From Actinomycetales bacterium (GTDB lineage: Bacteria > Actinomycetota > Actinomycetes > Actinomycetales > Microbacteriaceae): a stretch of DNA of 64,000 nucleotides. The notes under the pieces are model-generated. The model saw only the letters and a list, made by a program, of their open reading frames with translations. It was not told the DNA's origin and made no database searches. The stretch lies in NCBI GenBank assembly GCA_017308515.1, contig JAFKEN010000005.1:372001-436000 (forward strand), read 5' to 3'. Position 1 is the first letter of the stretch, and each line of letters starts with the position of its first letter. The position numbers and the translations under genes were made by a program. Shown here piece after piece: positions 1 to 8,650 of this stretch.

Positions 1-1
1 C

Positions 2-220
2 TCGATCATCGGCTCGAGCAACATGGACATGCGCAGCTTCAGCCTCGACCTCGAGCTGTCGGTCATGGTGCGCGGCGGCGACTTCCTGCAGAAGCTGCGC
101 GCGATCGAGGACGACTACAAGGCGCACTCGCACGAGCTGACGCTCGACCAGTGGATGGAGCGCCCCGCGCTCTCGGCCGCGTTCGACAACGCGGCGCGGC
201 TCACGGCCGCGCTGCAGTAG
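2..220 (+). CDS. cls: cardiolipin synthase, C-terminal fragment
   Basis: Only the last 72 codons are present; the rest lies left of the window. The fragment opens with IIGSSNMDMRSF, the segment that follows the second HKD (HxKxxxxD) motif in phospholipase-D-type cardiolipin synthases, and continues with the usual LDLELSVMV strand and a helical C-terminal tail ending in a TAG stop. These enzymes join two phosphatidylglycerols, or PG and another phospholipid, to make cardiolipin at the cytoplasmic membrane. The catalytic histidines are outside the window, so the identification rests on the GSSNMDxRSF signature. A PLD-type phosphatidyltransferase of another class is the main alternative. Confidence 0.8.
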   Translation, partial: SIIGSSNMDMRSFSLDLELSVMVRGGDFLQKLRAIEDDYKAHSHELTLDQWMERPALSAAFDNAARLTAALQ

Positions 221-293
221 CCGGCGTCGTCGGCCGCCTCGCTTCGCGCATCGACCACGGGGAGCCGGTCGCCGTCGGCATCGTTTCCCGAAC

Positions 294-1142
294 TCAGGAT
301 CGCAGGGCTCGTTCCCCGCGACGCAGGGCGATTTCGGCCTCTCGTCCTGAGAACGGCGCGCCGCGCGACTCCCGCACCGCCGCGATCACCGCCTGCATGA
401 CCGAGGGGAGATCGTCGAGCACCTGAGCCGCGTCGAAGCGGAGAGGCGTCAGTCCCCCGACGGCCGTCGCCGAGTCGCGGACGTAGTCGACATGGCGTCG
501 GGGACCACGGTGAAACGCAGCGCCGTCGGTCTCCACCACGACGCGTCCTTCCACGACGAGATCCACTCGACCGACACCGGCGATGACGACCTGGCTCTCG
601 ACCCGTAGACCGGCGAGAACCAGTGCCACGCGAACGATCGACTCGAGGCCCGACTCCGCTCGGGAGTCGACGAGATCGAGAATGCGTCGCCGGCGCGCAT
701 CTCTGCAGTGCGGGCGCAGATCGGACATCCGCACGAGTCCGAGATGCAGCGCGGAGTCGACGGACGCCACCGCGTCGATCGGGTGCTGGCACAGCATCGC
801 CGTCAGCAGTGCGTCGAGCACCGATACTCGCGCAAGCTCGGGCGGGTTCACCGTGCGCTCCCAGTGTCGCCGGGCCGCTCCGGGGCGCAGTCGCGAGGCA
901 TTGCGCGGCAACTGCACGTGCAGTCCGGTGCGGCGGCTGACCCAGACGCCGTAAGAGCGCAGGGCTGAGATGCAACCAAGTGCACCTCCGATCCGCACGG
1001 CCTCGATCTCGTCGGCGCCCGATTCCGAATCGGCGTAGAGGCCCCGGCGAACGCGCACGAGTGTCCCCTCGGCGACGAGGTCGGCGATGCGCGACTTCGT
1101 GATGCCGCGGGCGCGCAACGACGCCATCGAGTGGATCGCCAT
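294..1142 (-). CDS. AbiEi-type wHTH plus DUF559 (Vsr-like) domain protein
   Basis: A 282-residue protein with two visible parts. The N-terminal 65 or so residues (SMASLRARGITKSRIADLV, then LVRVRRGLYA) look like the winged-helix of type IV toxin-antitoxin AbiEi-like antitoxins. The C-terminal third (VDLVVEGRVVVETDGAAFH, then LTPLRFDAAQVL) is a DUF559 domain, related to the very-short-patch-repair endonuclease fold. This two-part architecture is common in actinobacteria, often as stand-alone paralogues with no toxin partner, and none is adjacent here. Its function is unknown; DNA binding or nicking is only inferred from the folds. A second in-frame ATG five codons downstream could be the true start. 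Confidence 0.7.
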   Translation of the reverse strand: MAIHSMASLRARGITKSRIADLVAEGTLVRVRRGLYADSESGADEIEAVRIGGALGCISALRSYGVWVSRRTGLHVQLPRNASRLRPGAARRHWERTVNPPELARVSVLDALLTAMLCQHPIDAVASVDSALHLGLVRMSDLRPHCRDARRRRILDLVDSRAESGLESIVRVALVLAGLRVESQVVIAGVGRVDLVVEGRVVVETDGAAFHRGPRRHVDYVRDSATAVGGLTPLRFDAAQVLDDLPSVMQAVIAAVRESRGAPFSGREAEIALRRGERALRS

Positions 1143-1200
1143 GACGCGAGAGTGCCCGGCGACGGCCTCTCCCGGCGCGGGGATCGGCGATCGGGGGAAT

Positions 1201-1221
1201 CCGCGAGGTCGGACCTCGCGG
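1201..1221. repeat. perfect 10-1-10 inverted repeat
   Basis: CCGCGAGGTC, one G, then GACCTCGCGG: a perfect palindrome between the AbiEi/DUF559 start and the ferredoxin reductase stop. It lacks a T-run and its one-base centre cannot form a normal hairpin loop, so an operator for the downstream minus-strand gene is as likely as a terminator. Confidence 0.45.
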
Positions 1222-1310
1222 TGGGGTATGCGGCCCCACTCAGGACGAGGGCGCGGATCCTGCGCCCGGCGCGCATCTCGACGCCGCTCGTCCTGAAAAC
1301 GGCCGGCGCA

Positions 1311-1329
1311 GGCGGGACTGCCTCCCGCC
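1311..1329 (-). terminator. stem-loop after the ferredoxin reductase
   Basis: GGCGGGA, loop CTGCC, TCCCGCC: a 7-bp GC stem beginning nine bases past the reductase stop. On the minus strand it is followed after about ten bases by TTTT. This is a plausible intrinsic terminator. Confidence 0.5.
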
Positions 1330-1337
1330 GCCGGGGG

Positions 1338-2729
1338 CTACTCCCCGCGCGAGATCGCGACCATCTCGACGCGGTCGACGACCTTCACGCGCACCCGCTC
1401 CGGCTCGTGGCCGGCGGCGGTCCACGCGGCGCCGAGGGCGAGCTCGTGCTCGTCGAGACGGTGCCAGCCGGCGAGGTCGGTCCAGGCCACGCCGCGCTCC
1501 TCCAGCAGGGCGGTGACCGCCTCCTCCGACGGGTCCTCGGGGCTCCACCAGGAGGCCTGGTCGTTCACGAGGTGGCCGATGGTCTCCATCGCGTCGCTCT
1601 TGGTGTGGCCGATGAGGCCGACCGGGCCGCGCTTGATCCAGCCGGTCGCGTAGACGCCCGGCATGATGTCGTCGAGCTGGCCGCCCTGGTCGTCGACCTG
1701 CAGCACCTGACCCTCGTGGTTGGGGATCACCCCGCGCCGCTCGTCGTAGGGGACGCCCGGCAGCGGCGACCCGAAGTAGCCGACCGCGCGGTAGACGGCC
1801 TGCACCGGCACCTCGCGGATCTCGCCGGTGCCGCGGATGCCGCCCGCGCCATCCGCCTCGGTGCGCTCGAACCGGAACGCGGCGACCCGCCCGTCGGGGC
1901 CGGCCACCACCTCGTGCGGCTTCGCGTGGAAGTGCAGGTGCAGCCGCCGGCTGGCGGCGCCGGTCTCGCGCTGCCGCCACTGGGTGAAGACGCGGTCGAT
2001 GACCATGATCTGCTTGTTGGTCTCGATCGCGGTCTTCGAGGCCTCGTCGTAGTCGAAGTCCTCGTCGTGCACGATCATGTCGACGTCGCGCAGCTCGCCG
2101 AGCTCGCGCAGCTCGAGCGGCGTGAACTTCACCTGCATCGGGCCGCGGCGGCCGAAGACGTGCACGTCGGTGACCGGCGAGGCCTTGAGGCCCTCGTAGA
2201 CGTTCTCGGGCAGCTCGGTCGGCAGCAGGTCGTCGGCGTGCTTGGCGAGGATGCGCGCGACGTCGAGCGCGACGTTGCCATTGCCGATGACGGCGACCTC
2301 ACGCGCCTCAAGCGGCCACTCGCGCGGCACGTCGGGGTGACCGTCGTACCAGCTGACGAAGTCGGCGGCGCCGTAGCTGCCGGGCAGGTCGATGCCGGGG
2401 ATGTCGAGGTCGGCATCCCGCACCGCGCCGGTCGCGAAGATGACCGCGTGGTAGTGCTTCTTCAGGTCGTCGAGGGTCAGGTCCTCGCCGAAGCGCACGT
2501 TGCCGAAGATGCGGATGTCGCCGCGGTCGAGCACCTCGCGCAGCGCCGTGATGATGCCCTTGATGCGCGGGTGGTCGGGCGCGACCCCGTAGCGCACGAG
2601 GCCGTACGGCGCCGGCAGGTGGTCGAAGAGGTCGATCGAGACGTCGAAGGGGCGCTCGTGCTTGAGGAGGATGTCGGCGGCGTAGATGCCGGCCGGTCCG
2701 GCGCCGACGATGGCCAGGCGGAGCTTCAC
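1338..2729 (-). CDS. fprA: ferredoxin-NADP+ reductase, adrenodoxin reductase (FprA) type
   Basis: A 463-residue flavoprotein that moves electrons between NADPH and a ferredoxin in the cytoplasm. The N-terminal FAD fingerprint is VGAGPAGIYAADIL (about residues 8-21). The NADP-binding segment is AVIGNGNVALDVARIL (about 146-161). The C-terminal signature YATGWIKRGPVGLIGHT (about 360-376) is diagnostic of the adrenodoxin-reductase family, and the length matches mycobacterial FprA. It starts with GTG at 2729, preceded by an AAAGGAAG Shine-Dalgarno, unlike the leaderless genes around it. It sits directly downstream of the polyprenyl synthase and ubiE, a slot that in several actinobacteria holds a flavoprotein geranylgeranyl reductase. 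Confidence 0.93.
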   Translation of the reverse strand: MKLRLAIVGAGPAGIYAADILLKHERPFDVSIDLFDHLPAPYGLVRYGVAPDHPRIKGIITALREVLDRGDIRIFGNVRFGEDLTLDDLKKHYHAVIFATGAVRDADLDIPGIDLPGSYGAADFVSWYDGHPDVPREWPLEAREVAVIGNGNVALDVARILAKHADDLLPTELPENVYEGLKASPVTDVHVFGRRGPMQVKFTPLELRELGELRDVDMIVHDEDFDYDEASKTAIETNKQIMVIDRVFTQWRQRETGAASRRLHLHFHAKPHEVVAGPDGRVAAFRFERTEADGAGGIRGTGEIREVPVQAVYRAVGYFGSPLPGVPYDERRGVIPNHEGQVLQVDDQGGQLDDIMPGVYATGWIKRGPVGLIGHTKSDAMETIGHLVNDQASWWSPEDPSEEAVTALLEERGVAWTDLAGWHRLDEHELALGAAWTAAGHEPERVRVKVVDRVEMVAISRGE

Positions 2730-2775
2730 GGTTCGGGCTTCCTTTCGACGGCGCGCGCCCGCGCCGGGTGAGAGG

Positions 2776-3843
2776 TCAGTTCGAGCGCTCGACGATCGCC
2801 TCGGCGAACCGGGTGAGCGCCGTCGTGACGGGGCCCGCCGGGATCGGCGCGAGCGCCTCGACGGCGCGGCCGGCCCAGCGGTGGGCCTCCGCGAGCGTAT
2901 CGCGGGTCACCTGGTGCTCGTGCAGCTCGGCGACCGCGGCCGCGAAGTCGGCGGCGTCCTCCGGGGAGTCCGACCCGGCGTCGCGGCGGATGCGCGCGAC
3001 CAGTTCGGCGGCGTCGGCGTCGTACTCGGCGCGCCGCTCGAGGTAGAGCATCGGGAGGGTCGGCACCCCGGCGCGCAGGTCGGTGCCGGCGAGCTTGCCG
3101 GTCTGCTCGGAGGCGCTCGAGAGGTCGATGACGTCGTCGATCAGCTGGAACGCGACGCCGACGCTCTCCCCGAAGACCCGCACCGGCTCGCGGTAGGCCT
3201 CCGGCGCGTTCGAGAAGGTCACCCCGAGCAGGGCCGCGAGCGCGATGAGCGAGCCGGTCTTGTCGGCGAGCACGCCGAGGTAGTGCTCGATCGGATCCTC
3301 GCCCTCCCGCGGTCCGATCGTCTCGTGCAGCTGGCCGAGACACAGCCGCTCGAAGGTGGACGCCTGCTCGGCGAGGGCCCGGTCGCCGAGCGAGGCGATG
3401 ATCCGGCTCGCGCGCGCGAAGAGCAGGTCGCCGGCGAGGATCGCGACCGAGTTGCCCCACACGCTCTGCGCGCTCGGCACCCCGCGGCGCATCTCGGCCT
3501 CGTCCATGACGTCGTCGTGGTAGAGCGAGGCGAGGTGGGTGATCTCGACCGCCTCGGCCGCCGCGATCACCGCGTCGTCGATGCCGTCGCCGAAGTGAGC
3601 GGTCAGGAGGGTGAGCGTGGGGCGCACCCGCTTGCCGCCGGCCTCGAGCAGGTAGCGGCCGGTGACGTCGGCGATGTCGTCGGCGAAGCGCACCCGCTCG
3701 AGCAGGCCCACCTCGACCTTCTCGAGGGCGTCTTCGATCGCACCCGCGAGAGCGCGCTCCTCGCTCGAGGCGAGCAGCTTCTCGCCGAGGCCGAACGAGC
3801 CGCGCAGGGTTGCGCGACGCGCGGTGGCGGGGCGGGCGCTCAC
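2776..3843 (-). CDS. polyprenyl diphosphate synthase (menaquinone side chain)
   Basis: A 355-residue trans-isoprenyl diphosphate synthase that condenses IPP onto allylic diphosphates to make the menaquinone tail. It shows GGKRVRP (residues 69-75), the first aspartate-rich motif DDVMD (110-114) and the second, DDVID (236-240); the length fits the long-chain class. The chosen GTG at 3843 overlaps the ubiE stop by four bases (GTGA), showing translational coupling; the frame stays open upstream only as a shadow of ubiE. Chain length is not readable with certainty; hepta- to decaprenyl is expected for a menaquinone organism. Confidence 0.9.
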   Translation of the reverse strand: MSARPATARRATLRGSFGLGEKLLASSEERALAGAIEDALEKVEVGLLERVRFADDIADVTGRYLLEAGGKRVRPTLTLLTAHFGDGIDDAVIAAAEAVEITHLASLYHDDVMDEAEMRRGVPSAQSVWGNSVAILAGDLLFARASRIIASLGDRALAEQASTFERLCLGQLHETIGPREGEDPIEHYLGVLADKTGSLIALAALLGVTFSNAPEAYREPVRVFGESVGVAFQLIDDVIDLSSASEQTGKLAGTDLRAGVPTLPMLYLERRAEYDADAAELVARIRRDAGSDSPEDAADFAAAVAELHEHQVTRDTLAEAHRWAGRAVEALAPIPAGPVTTALTRFAEAIVERSN

Positions 3844-4607
3844 GAGGCCGACCCCTCCGAGCCCGGCCGGGTCGCGGCGGTGCGCCGGCGGGTGCGGGCG
3901 CGGATCGCCGCGTCCTCCGGCTTGTGCCCCCGGTGCAGGGCGACGACGCCGGCGCTCAGGTTCTTGTAGGCGACGCGGGTGAAGCCGACACCGCGGATCC
4001 ACTGGCTGAGGGTGCCCTGATCGGGCCACTGGTCGATCGACTCGCCCAGGTAGCGGTAGGCGGGAGCGTTCGAACTCGCGAGCTTCGCGACGATCGGCAG
4101 CACGGTGCGCAGGTAGACCCGGTGCCCGGCCCGCAGGATGCCGCGCGGCGGGTGCGAGAACTCGCACACCACGAGTCGGCCGCCCGGCTTGGTGACCCGG
4201 TACATCTCGCCGAGCGCGGCCTTCGGGTCGTGCACGTTGCGCAGGCCGAAGCTGATGGTCACGGCGTCGAAGGAGTCGTCGTCGAAGGGCAGCGCCTCGG
4301 CGTCGCCGGCGACGAACTCGATCTCGGGATGCCGACGCCGGCCCTCGACGAGCATCCCCTCGGAGAGGTCGAGGGCGACCACCTCGGCGCCGGAGCGGGC
4401 CAGCACGGCGGCGGAGGTTCCGGTGCCGGCGGCGACGTCGAGGATCCGCTCGCCGCGCTGCGGTGCGATCGCCCGCACGGTCGCGGCACGCCAGAGGGCG
4501 TCGTTGCCGACCGAGAGCACGGAGTTCATGCGGTCGTAGCGCGGAGCGACGCCGTCGAACATGCGCGCGACGGCATCCGGCCGCTTCTCCATGTCCGCTC
4601 GGCTCAC
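3840..4607 (-). CDS. ubiE: demethylmenaquinone methyltransferase
   Basis: A 255-residue SAM-dependent methyltransferase (UbiE/MenG) that performs the last step of menaquinone synthesis, C-methylation of demethylmenaquinone at the membrane surface. It has the SAM-binding loop LDVAAGTGTS (about residues 56-65), the family signature YDRMNSVLSVG near residue 24, and RVTKPGGRLVVCEFS (about 138-152). It is the first gene of a coupled pair with the polyprenyl synthase. It starts with GTG at 4607, six bases after a TAGGAT -10 box, so the message is probably leaderless. The divergent neighbour menF belongs to the same pathway. Confidence 0.93.
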   Translation of the reverse strand: MSRADMEKRPDAVARMFDGVAPRYDRMNSVLSVGNDALWRAATVRAIAPQRGERILDVAAGTGTSAAVLARSGAEVVALDLSEGMLVEGRRRHPEIEFVAGDAEALPFDDDSFDAVTISFGLRNVHDPKAALGEMYRVTKPGGRLVVCEFSHPPRGILRAGHRVYLRTVLPIVAKLASSNAPAYRYLGESIDQWPDQGTLSQWIRGVGFTRVAYKNLSAGVVALHRGHKPEDAAIRARTRRRTAATRPGSEGSAS

Positions 4608-4613
4608 GCATCG

Positions 4614-4619
4614 ATCCTA
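4614..4619 (-). promoter_or_regulatory. -10 box of ubiE (leaderless)
   Basis: TAGGAT on the minus strand ends exactly six bases before the ubiE GTG, so the transcript should begin at or next to the start codon. No convincing -35 box was identified. Confidence 0.6.
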
Positions 4620-4699
4620 CGGGGGTCGGCGGGGCGCCGACCGGGCCCGGGCCGCTCGCCCAGGGGACTCCCCGGCCGGTCGTGCGGCCGCGCGCCGCC

Positions 4700-4705
4700 T
4701 AGGCT
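4700..4705 (+). promoter_or_regulatory. -10 box of menF (leaderless)
   Basis: TAGGCT ends six bases before the menF GTG at 4712. It is divergent from the ubiE -10 about 80 bp away, so the two operons share one control region. Confidence 0.6.
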
Positions 4706-4711
4706 GAGACG

Positions 4712-5944
4712 GTGACGCGACGCACGGACGACACACCGGTGCTGCGCGTCGAGACCCGGCCGGTCGAGGGCCTCGGTTCGCTCCTCCCGCTCGTGGATCC
4801 CGAGCGCCCGCTGCTGTTCGTGCGCCGCGGCGAGGGCGTCGCCGGGGTCGGTGAGGCGCTGCGCCTGGAGTTCCGCGGGCCCGACCGCATCCGCGAGGCC
4901 GCGGCCGCCTGGAAGCGCATCGCGGCGGCGGCGCGGATCGACGACGCGGTCGGACTGCCGGGCAGCGGCCTCGTGGCTTTCGGCGCCTTCGCCTTCGCCG
5001 ACGCCTCCCCGCGCGCGAGTGTGCTCATCGTGCCGCGCGTCGTCGTCGGGCGGCGCAACGGGGTCGCCTTCGTCACCCGCGTCGACGGCGCGGAGGACGC
5101 GATCGCCGAGCGCGCGCTGGGGCCGGAGTACCGCATCCGGCTGCACCACGGCGCGAGCGACCCGGAGACCTACCGGGCCGCGGTCGCGGCGGCGGTGGCG
5201 AGCATCCGCGCCGGCGCCGCCCACAAGATCGTGCTCGCCCGCGACCTCGCCGGGCACCTGCCCGAGGGCGCCGACCTGCGCCGGGTGCTCGTGGATCTCG
5301 CCCTCGGCTACCCCGACACCTGGACCTACGCGATCGACGGCCTGCTGGGCTCGAGCCCGGAGACCCTCGTGCGCGTCGGCCGCGGCCGGGTCAGCGCGCG
5401 GGTGCTCGCCGGAAGCATCGGTCGGGGCGCGGACGCCGACGCCGACCACGCCGCCGCGGTGCGGCTCGCGACCTCGACGAAGGACCTCGACGAGCACCGC
5501 TACGCCGTCGAGTCGGTGCTGCAGGCCCTCGAGCCGCACGCCCGCGCCGTCGTGGCGAGCGAGATGCCCTACGCGCTCAAGCTCCCCAACCTCTGGCACC
5601 TCGCGACCGACGTGGAGGGGGTGCTCTCCGACGGCTCCACCTCGCTCGACCTCGTCGCCGAGCTGCACCCGACCGCCGCGGTCGCGGGCGCGCCGCGCGC
5701 GGCGGCGCTCGCCGAGATCGCGCGGCTCGAGCCGGTCGACCGCGGCCTCTACAGCGGACCGGTCGGCTGGGTCGACCAGAACGGCGACGGCAAGTGGGCG
5801 ATCGCGCTGCGCAGCGCCGAGGTCGACGCGCACGGCGACGTGCGGGCCTTCGCGGGCGCCGGCATCGTCGAGCACTCCGACCCGGAGCGCGAGCTCGCCG
5901 AGACGAAGCTCAAGTTCCAGCCGGTGGTGGACGCCTTCGGCTGA
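4712..5944 (+). CDS. menF: isochorismate synthase
   Basis: A 410-residue chorismate-binding enzyme that converts chorismate to isochorismate, the entry step of menaquinone synthesis. The conserved C-terminal half is evident: KIVLARDLAG, LAGSIGRGADADAD, STKDLDEH, ELHPTAAVAGAP (about residues 310-321, the family's HPTPAVxG block) and YSGPVGWVDQNGDG, followed by the glutamate-bearing AGAGIVEHSDPERE metal-binding tail. The N-terminal part is more variable, as is normal. Salicylate or anthranilate synthase components share the fold, but the surrounding men genes settle the assignment. The start is the GTG placed six bases from a -10 box. Confidence 0.9.
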   Translation: MTRRTDDTPVLRVETRPVEGLGSLLPLVDPERPLLFVRRGEGVAGVGEALRLEFRGPDRIREAAAAWKRIAAAARIDDAVGLPGSGLVAFGAFAFADASPRASVLIVPRVVVGRRNGVAFVTRVDGAEDAIAERALGPEYRIRLHHGASDPETYRAAVAAAVASIRAGAAHKIVLARDLAGHLPEGADLRRVLVDLALGYPDTWTYAIDGLLGSSPETLVRVGRGRVSARVLAGSIGRGADADADHAAAVRLATSTKDLDEHRYAVESVLQALEPHARAVVASEMPYALKLPNLWHLATDVEGVLSDGSTSLDLVAELHPTAAVAGAPRAAALAEIARLEPVDRGLYSGPVGWVDQNGDGKWAIALRSAEVDAHGDVRAFAGAGIVEHSDPERELAETKLKFQPVVDAFG

Positions 5945-6010
5945 GTGTCGGCGTCGAGAAGCCGCACCGGGCGGCGTCACCCGCGCCGGCGGTGCGGATT
6001 CTCGCCGCCG

Positions 6011-6847
6011 TCAGCTCGCGGCGAGCCGGGCCTTCTCGACCTCGACGTCGTAGTCGGCCGGCGGCCACTGCGGGTCGATCTCGCGCAGGGCGGCCAGCAG
6101 CAGGTGCTGCACGGCGAGGCGGGCGTACCACTTGTGATCCCCGGGGATCACGTACCAGGGCGTCGCGGGCCCGTCGGTGCGGCGGATCGCGATGCGGTAG
6201 GCCTCCATGTAGTCGTCCCAGAGCAGGCGTTCGTCGACATCGCCGGGGTTGTACTTCCAGTGCTTCTCCGGCCGGTCGAGCCGTTCGGCGAGCCTCTCGC
6301 GCTGCTCGTCCTTGGAGATGTGCAGCATCACCTTGACGAGCACGGTGCCGGAGTCGACGAGGCCGCGCTCGAAGTCGACGATCGCGCCGTAGCGCCGCTC
6401 GATCTCCTCCGGGGTCGAGAGGTGGCGCACCCGGTGGATGAGCACGTCCTCGTAGTGGGAGCGGTCGAAGACCCCGATCATGCCGGGCCCCGGCAGCCGC
6501 TTCTCGATGCGCCAGAGGAAGTCGTGGGCCTTCTCCTCCTCGGTGGGCGCCTTGAACGCGACGTGGTCGATGCCCTGCGGGTCGACGGCGCCGATCACGT
6601 GCCGCACGATGCCGCCCTTGCCGGCGGTGTCCATCGCCTGCAGCACGAGCAGCACGCGGCGCTCGCTCTGCCCGCCGCGGCTCGCGGCGAACAGTCGCTC
6701 CTGCAGCTCGGCGAGCGCGTCGACGCCCTCCGAGAGCTCGCGCGATCCGGCCTTCTTGCCGCTGGCCTCGACGCCGGGGGTCGCGGAGGTGTCGATCGCG
6801 AGCGGATCCTCGCCCTGCGCCCGCAGCAGCTTCGTCAGGTCGGCCAT
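6011..6847 (-). CDS. polyphosphate kinase 2 family protein
   Basis: A 278-residue PPK2-family kinase that transfers phosphate between inorganic polyphosphate and nucleotides in the cytoplasm. The Walker A-like loop VLQAMDTAGKGG (about residues 67-78) and the Walker B/lid segment GVFDRSHYEDVLIHRV (about 122-137) are clear. A lid-associated region with many basic residues (HISKDEQRERLAERL) follows. The length and single domain fit the class that phosphorylates AMP/ADP, but substrate direction cannot be read here. It has its own leaderless promoter and no operon partner; its place among men genes looks incidental. Confidence 0.88.
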   Translation of the reverse strand: MADLTKLLRAQGEDPLAIDTSATPGVEASGKKAGSRELSEGVDALAELQERLFAASRGGQSERRVLLVLQAMDTAGKGGIVRHVIGAVDPQGIDHVAFKAPTEEEKAHDFLWRIEKRLPGPGMIGVFDRSHYEDVLIHRVRHLSTPEEIERRYGAIVDFERGLVDSGTVLVKVMLHISKDEQRERLAERLDRPEKHWKYNPGDVDERLLWDDYMEAYRIAIRRTDGPATPWYVIPGDHKWYARLAVQHLLLAALREIDPQWPPADYDVEVEKARLAAS

Positions 6848-6853
6848 CCCCCG

Positions 6854-6859
6854 AGGCTA
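6854..6859 (-). promoter_or_regulatory. -10 box of the PPK2 gene
   Basis: TAGCCT on the minus strand with six bases (CGGGGG) before the ATG at 6847. The intervening G-run could also act as a weak ribosome site. Confidence 0.55.
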
Positions 6860-6930
6860 GACCCGCGGTCGGCGCGCGGCGGTCGGCGCCGACGGTGCGA
6901 GCGCCTGCGGCCGCCGGTGCGGCCGCCCGC

Positions 6931-8607
6931 TCAGCGCGCCAGCCGCACCTCGACGAGCACCCGGCCGGGCGAGGGCGCGAGACCCGCCTCGAGATCCCCG
7001 CGGGTCGTCACGAGCCGGTGCTCCCAGCCGTTCGCGGCGGCGAGCGCCGCGAGATCCATCGCATGCGGGGTGTACATCACCCGGTCGAAGAGTTCGCGCT
7101 CGGCGTTGCCGGCGACCTCGAGCCCGTCGAAGATCGTGCCGCCGCCGTCGTCGCCGACGATCACCTGCAGCGGCGGCAGCTGCTCCCCCGCGACCGGCAG
7201 CAGCGCGCCGACATCGTGCTGCAGCGCGAGGTCGCCGAGCAGCACGCGGGTGAGGCCGGGAGCCTCGGCGCGGGCGGCGGCGAGCGCCACGCCCGTCGCG
7301 GTGGCGACGGTGCCGTCGATGCCGGCGAGTCCGCGGTTGGCGTGCACCGTGATCCGCCGCCCGGTCGCGACCCCGTCGAGCACGCGGATCAGCCGCGAGG
7401 CCCCCAGCACGAGGCGGTCGTGCGGCCAGGTCGCGTTCCACACCGCTTCGACGAGCAGGCGGCGGGTGACGGGTTCGCGCAGCACCTCGAGCTGGGCACG
7501 GGCGAAGCGGGAGCGCTTGGCGTAGTCGTCGCTGAGGTTCGCGGCGGGCGGCTCGGGCTGCTCGAGCAGCGCGCGCGAGGCGTGCACCCAGCGCCCCACC
7601 CACGAGCGACCCCAGGTCGGATGGCCGGGCCCGGTCGCCCGCACGCCGTCGACAAGGCGCGCCGAGCGGGCGGGGTCGAACGGCTCGAGGGCGCGACCGC
7701 GCACGACGACGACCTCGAGGCCCGGGCGGCGCAGCAGCTCGGGGATCTCGCGACTGAGCGTCGGATGCCCGAACACGACGACGCGCTCGATGCGGTCGCC
7801 GAGCCCCTCGGTGCGCAGCAGCTCGCGGTAGGCGGGCACCAGGTGGGGGCCGAAGCGCGCGCCGCTGGAGACCTCCGCCAGCAGCGGAGCCGACAGCGCC
7901 CGTGCGAGCTCCTCCGCCTCGGCGCCCGCGTCGGCGCCCGCGACGACGACCGTGCCGGGCACCGCCGCGAGCTCGACGATCTCGGGGCCGGGGCGGAAGG
8001 CCCACGAGCGCTCGGCGGGCTCCACGGCTTCCGGTGCCGGCTCGACGGTCTCGGGCGCCGCCGCCGCCGGCGCGAAGCCCTCGCCCCCCGAGGGCCCGGA
8101 GAGGGGCTCCCGGAACGCCAGGTTGAGCTGCACCGGGCCGGGCCGGCGCGCGATCCGCGCGAGCACGTCGTCGACGAGGCCGGCGGCGCGGCGGTCCGGG
8201 TCGGCGGCGGGGTCGGCTCCGGGCGCCTCGACGTCGATCACGGGCACGAGCGGTCCGAAGAGGCCGACCTGCGCGGTCGTCTGGTTGCTGCCGGTGCCGT
8301 GCAGCTCGGCCGGCCGGTCGGCGGTCAGCAGCACGAGCGGCACGCCCGCGTGCGCCGCCTCGAGCGTCGCCGCGTGCAGCTCGGCGACCGCCGTGCCCGA
8401 GGTGGTGACGACGAGCACCGGCGCCCCGGACTCGCGCGCGATCCCGAGCGCGGTGAAGCAGCCGACCCGCTCGTCGATGCGCACGTGCAGCCGGAGCGCG
8501 CCGTCGCGCTCCAGCCGGGCTGCCTCGAGCGCGAGCGCCTGCGAGCGCGAACCGGGGCTCAGCACCAGGTCGGTCAGCCCGCGTGCGACGAACGCCTCGA
8601 GCAGCAC
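6931..8607 (-). CDS. menD: SEPHCHC synthase MenD
   Basis: A thiamine diphosphate-dependent enzyme of at least 558 residues. It joins isochorismate and 2-oxoglutarate to give SEPHCHC, the second menaquinone step. Visible motifs are LSPGSRSQAL at the N-terminus (substrate pocket, family SPGSRS), DERVGCFTALGIA, VTTSGTAVAELH, LTADRPAELHGTGSNQTT and the C-terminal ThDP region ANRGLAGIDGTVATATG. The start is uncertain. The GTG at 8607 gives a protein about ten residues short at the N-terminus. The frame upstream encodes PSSAFAR, which resembles the family's beginning, yet no ATG, GTG or TTG occurs in frame before the region is well inside the preceding gene; a CTG at 8667 is the only candidate seen. 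Confidence 0.9.
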   Translation of the reverse strand: MLLEAFVARGLTDLVLSPGSRSQALALEAARLERDGALRLHVRIDERVGCFTALGIARESGAPVLVVTTSGTAVAELHAATLEAAHAGVPLVLLTADRPAELHGTGSNQTTAQVGLFGPLVPVIDVEAPGADPAADPDRRAAGLVDDVLARIARRPGPVQLNLAFREPLSGPSGGEGFAPAAAAPETVEPAPEAVEPAERSWAFRPGPEIVELAAVPGTVVVAGADAGAEAEELARALSAPLLAEVSSGARFGPHLVPAYRELLRTEGLGDRIERVVVFGHPTLSREIPELLRRPGLEVVVVRGRALEPFDPARSARLVDGVRATGPGHPTWGRSWVGRWVHASRALLEQPEPPAANLSDDYAKRSRFARAQLEVLREPVTRRLLVEAVWNATWPHDRLVLGASRLIRVLDGVATGRRITVHANRGLAGIDGTVATATGVALAAARAEAPGLTRVLLGDLALQHDVGALLPVAGEQLPPLQVIVGDDGGGTIFDGLEVAGNAERELFDRVMYTPHAMDLAALAAANGWEHRLVTTRGDLEAGLAPSPGRVLVEVRLAR

Positions 8608-8650
8608 CCGCGCGAAGGCGCTCGACGGCGCGACGGCGCCGGCCTCGGGC

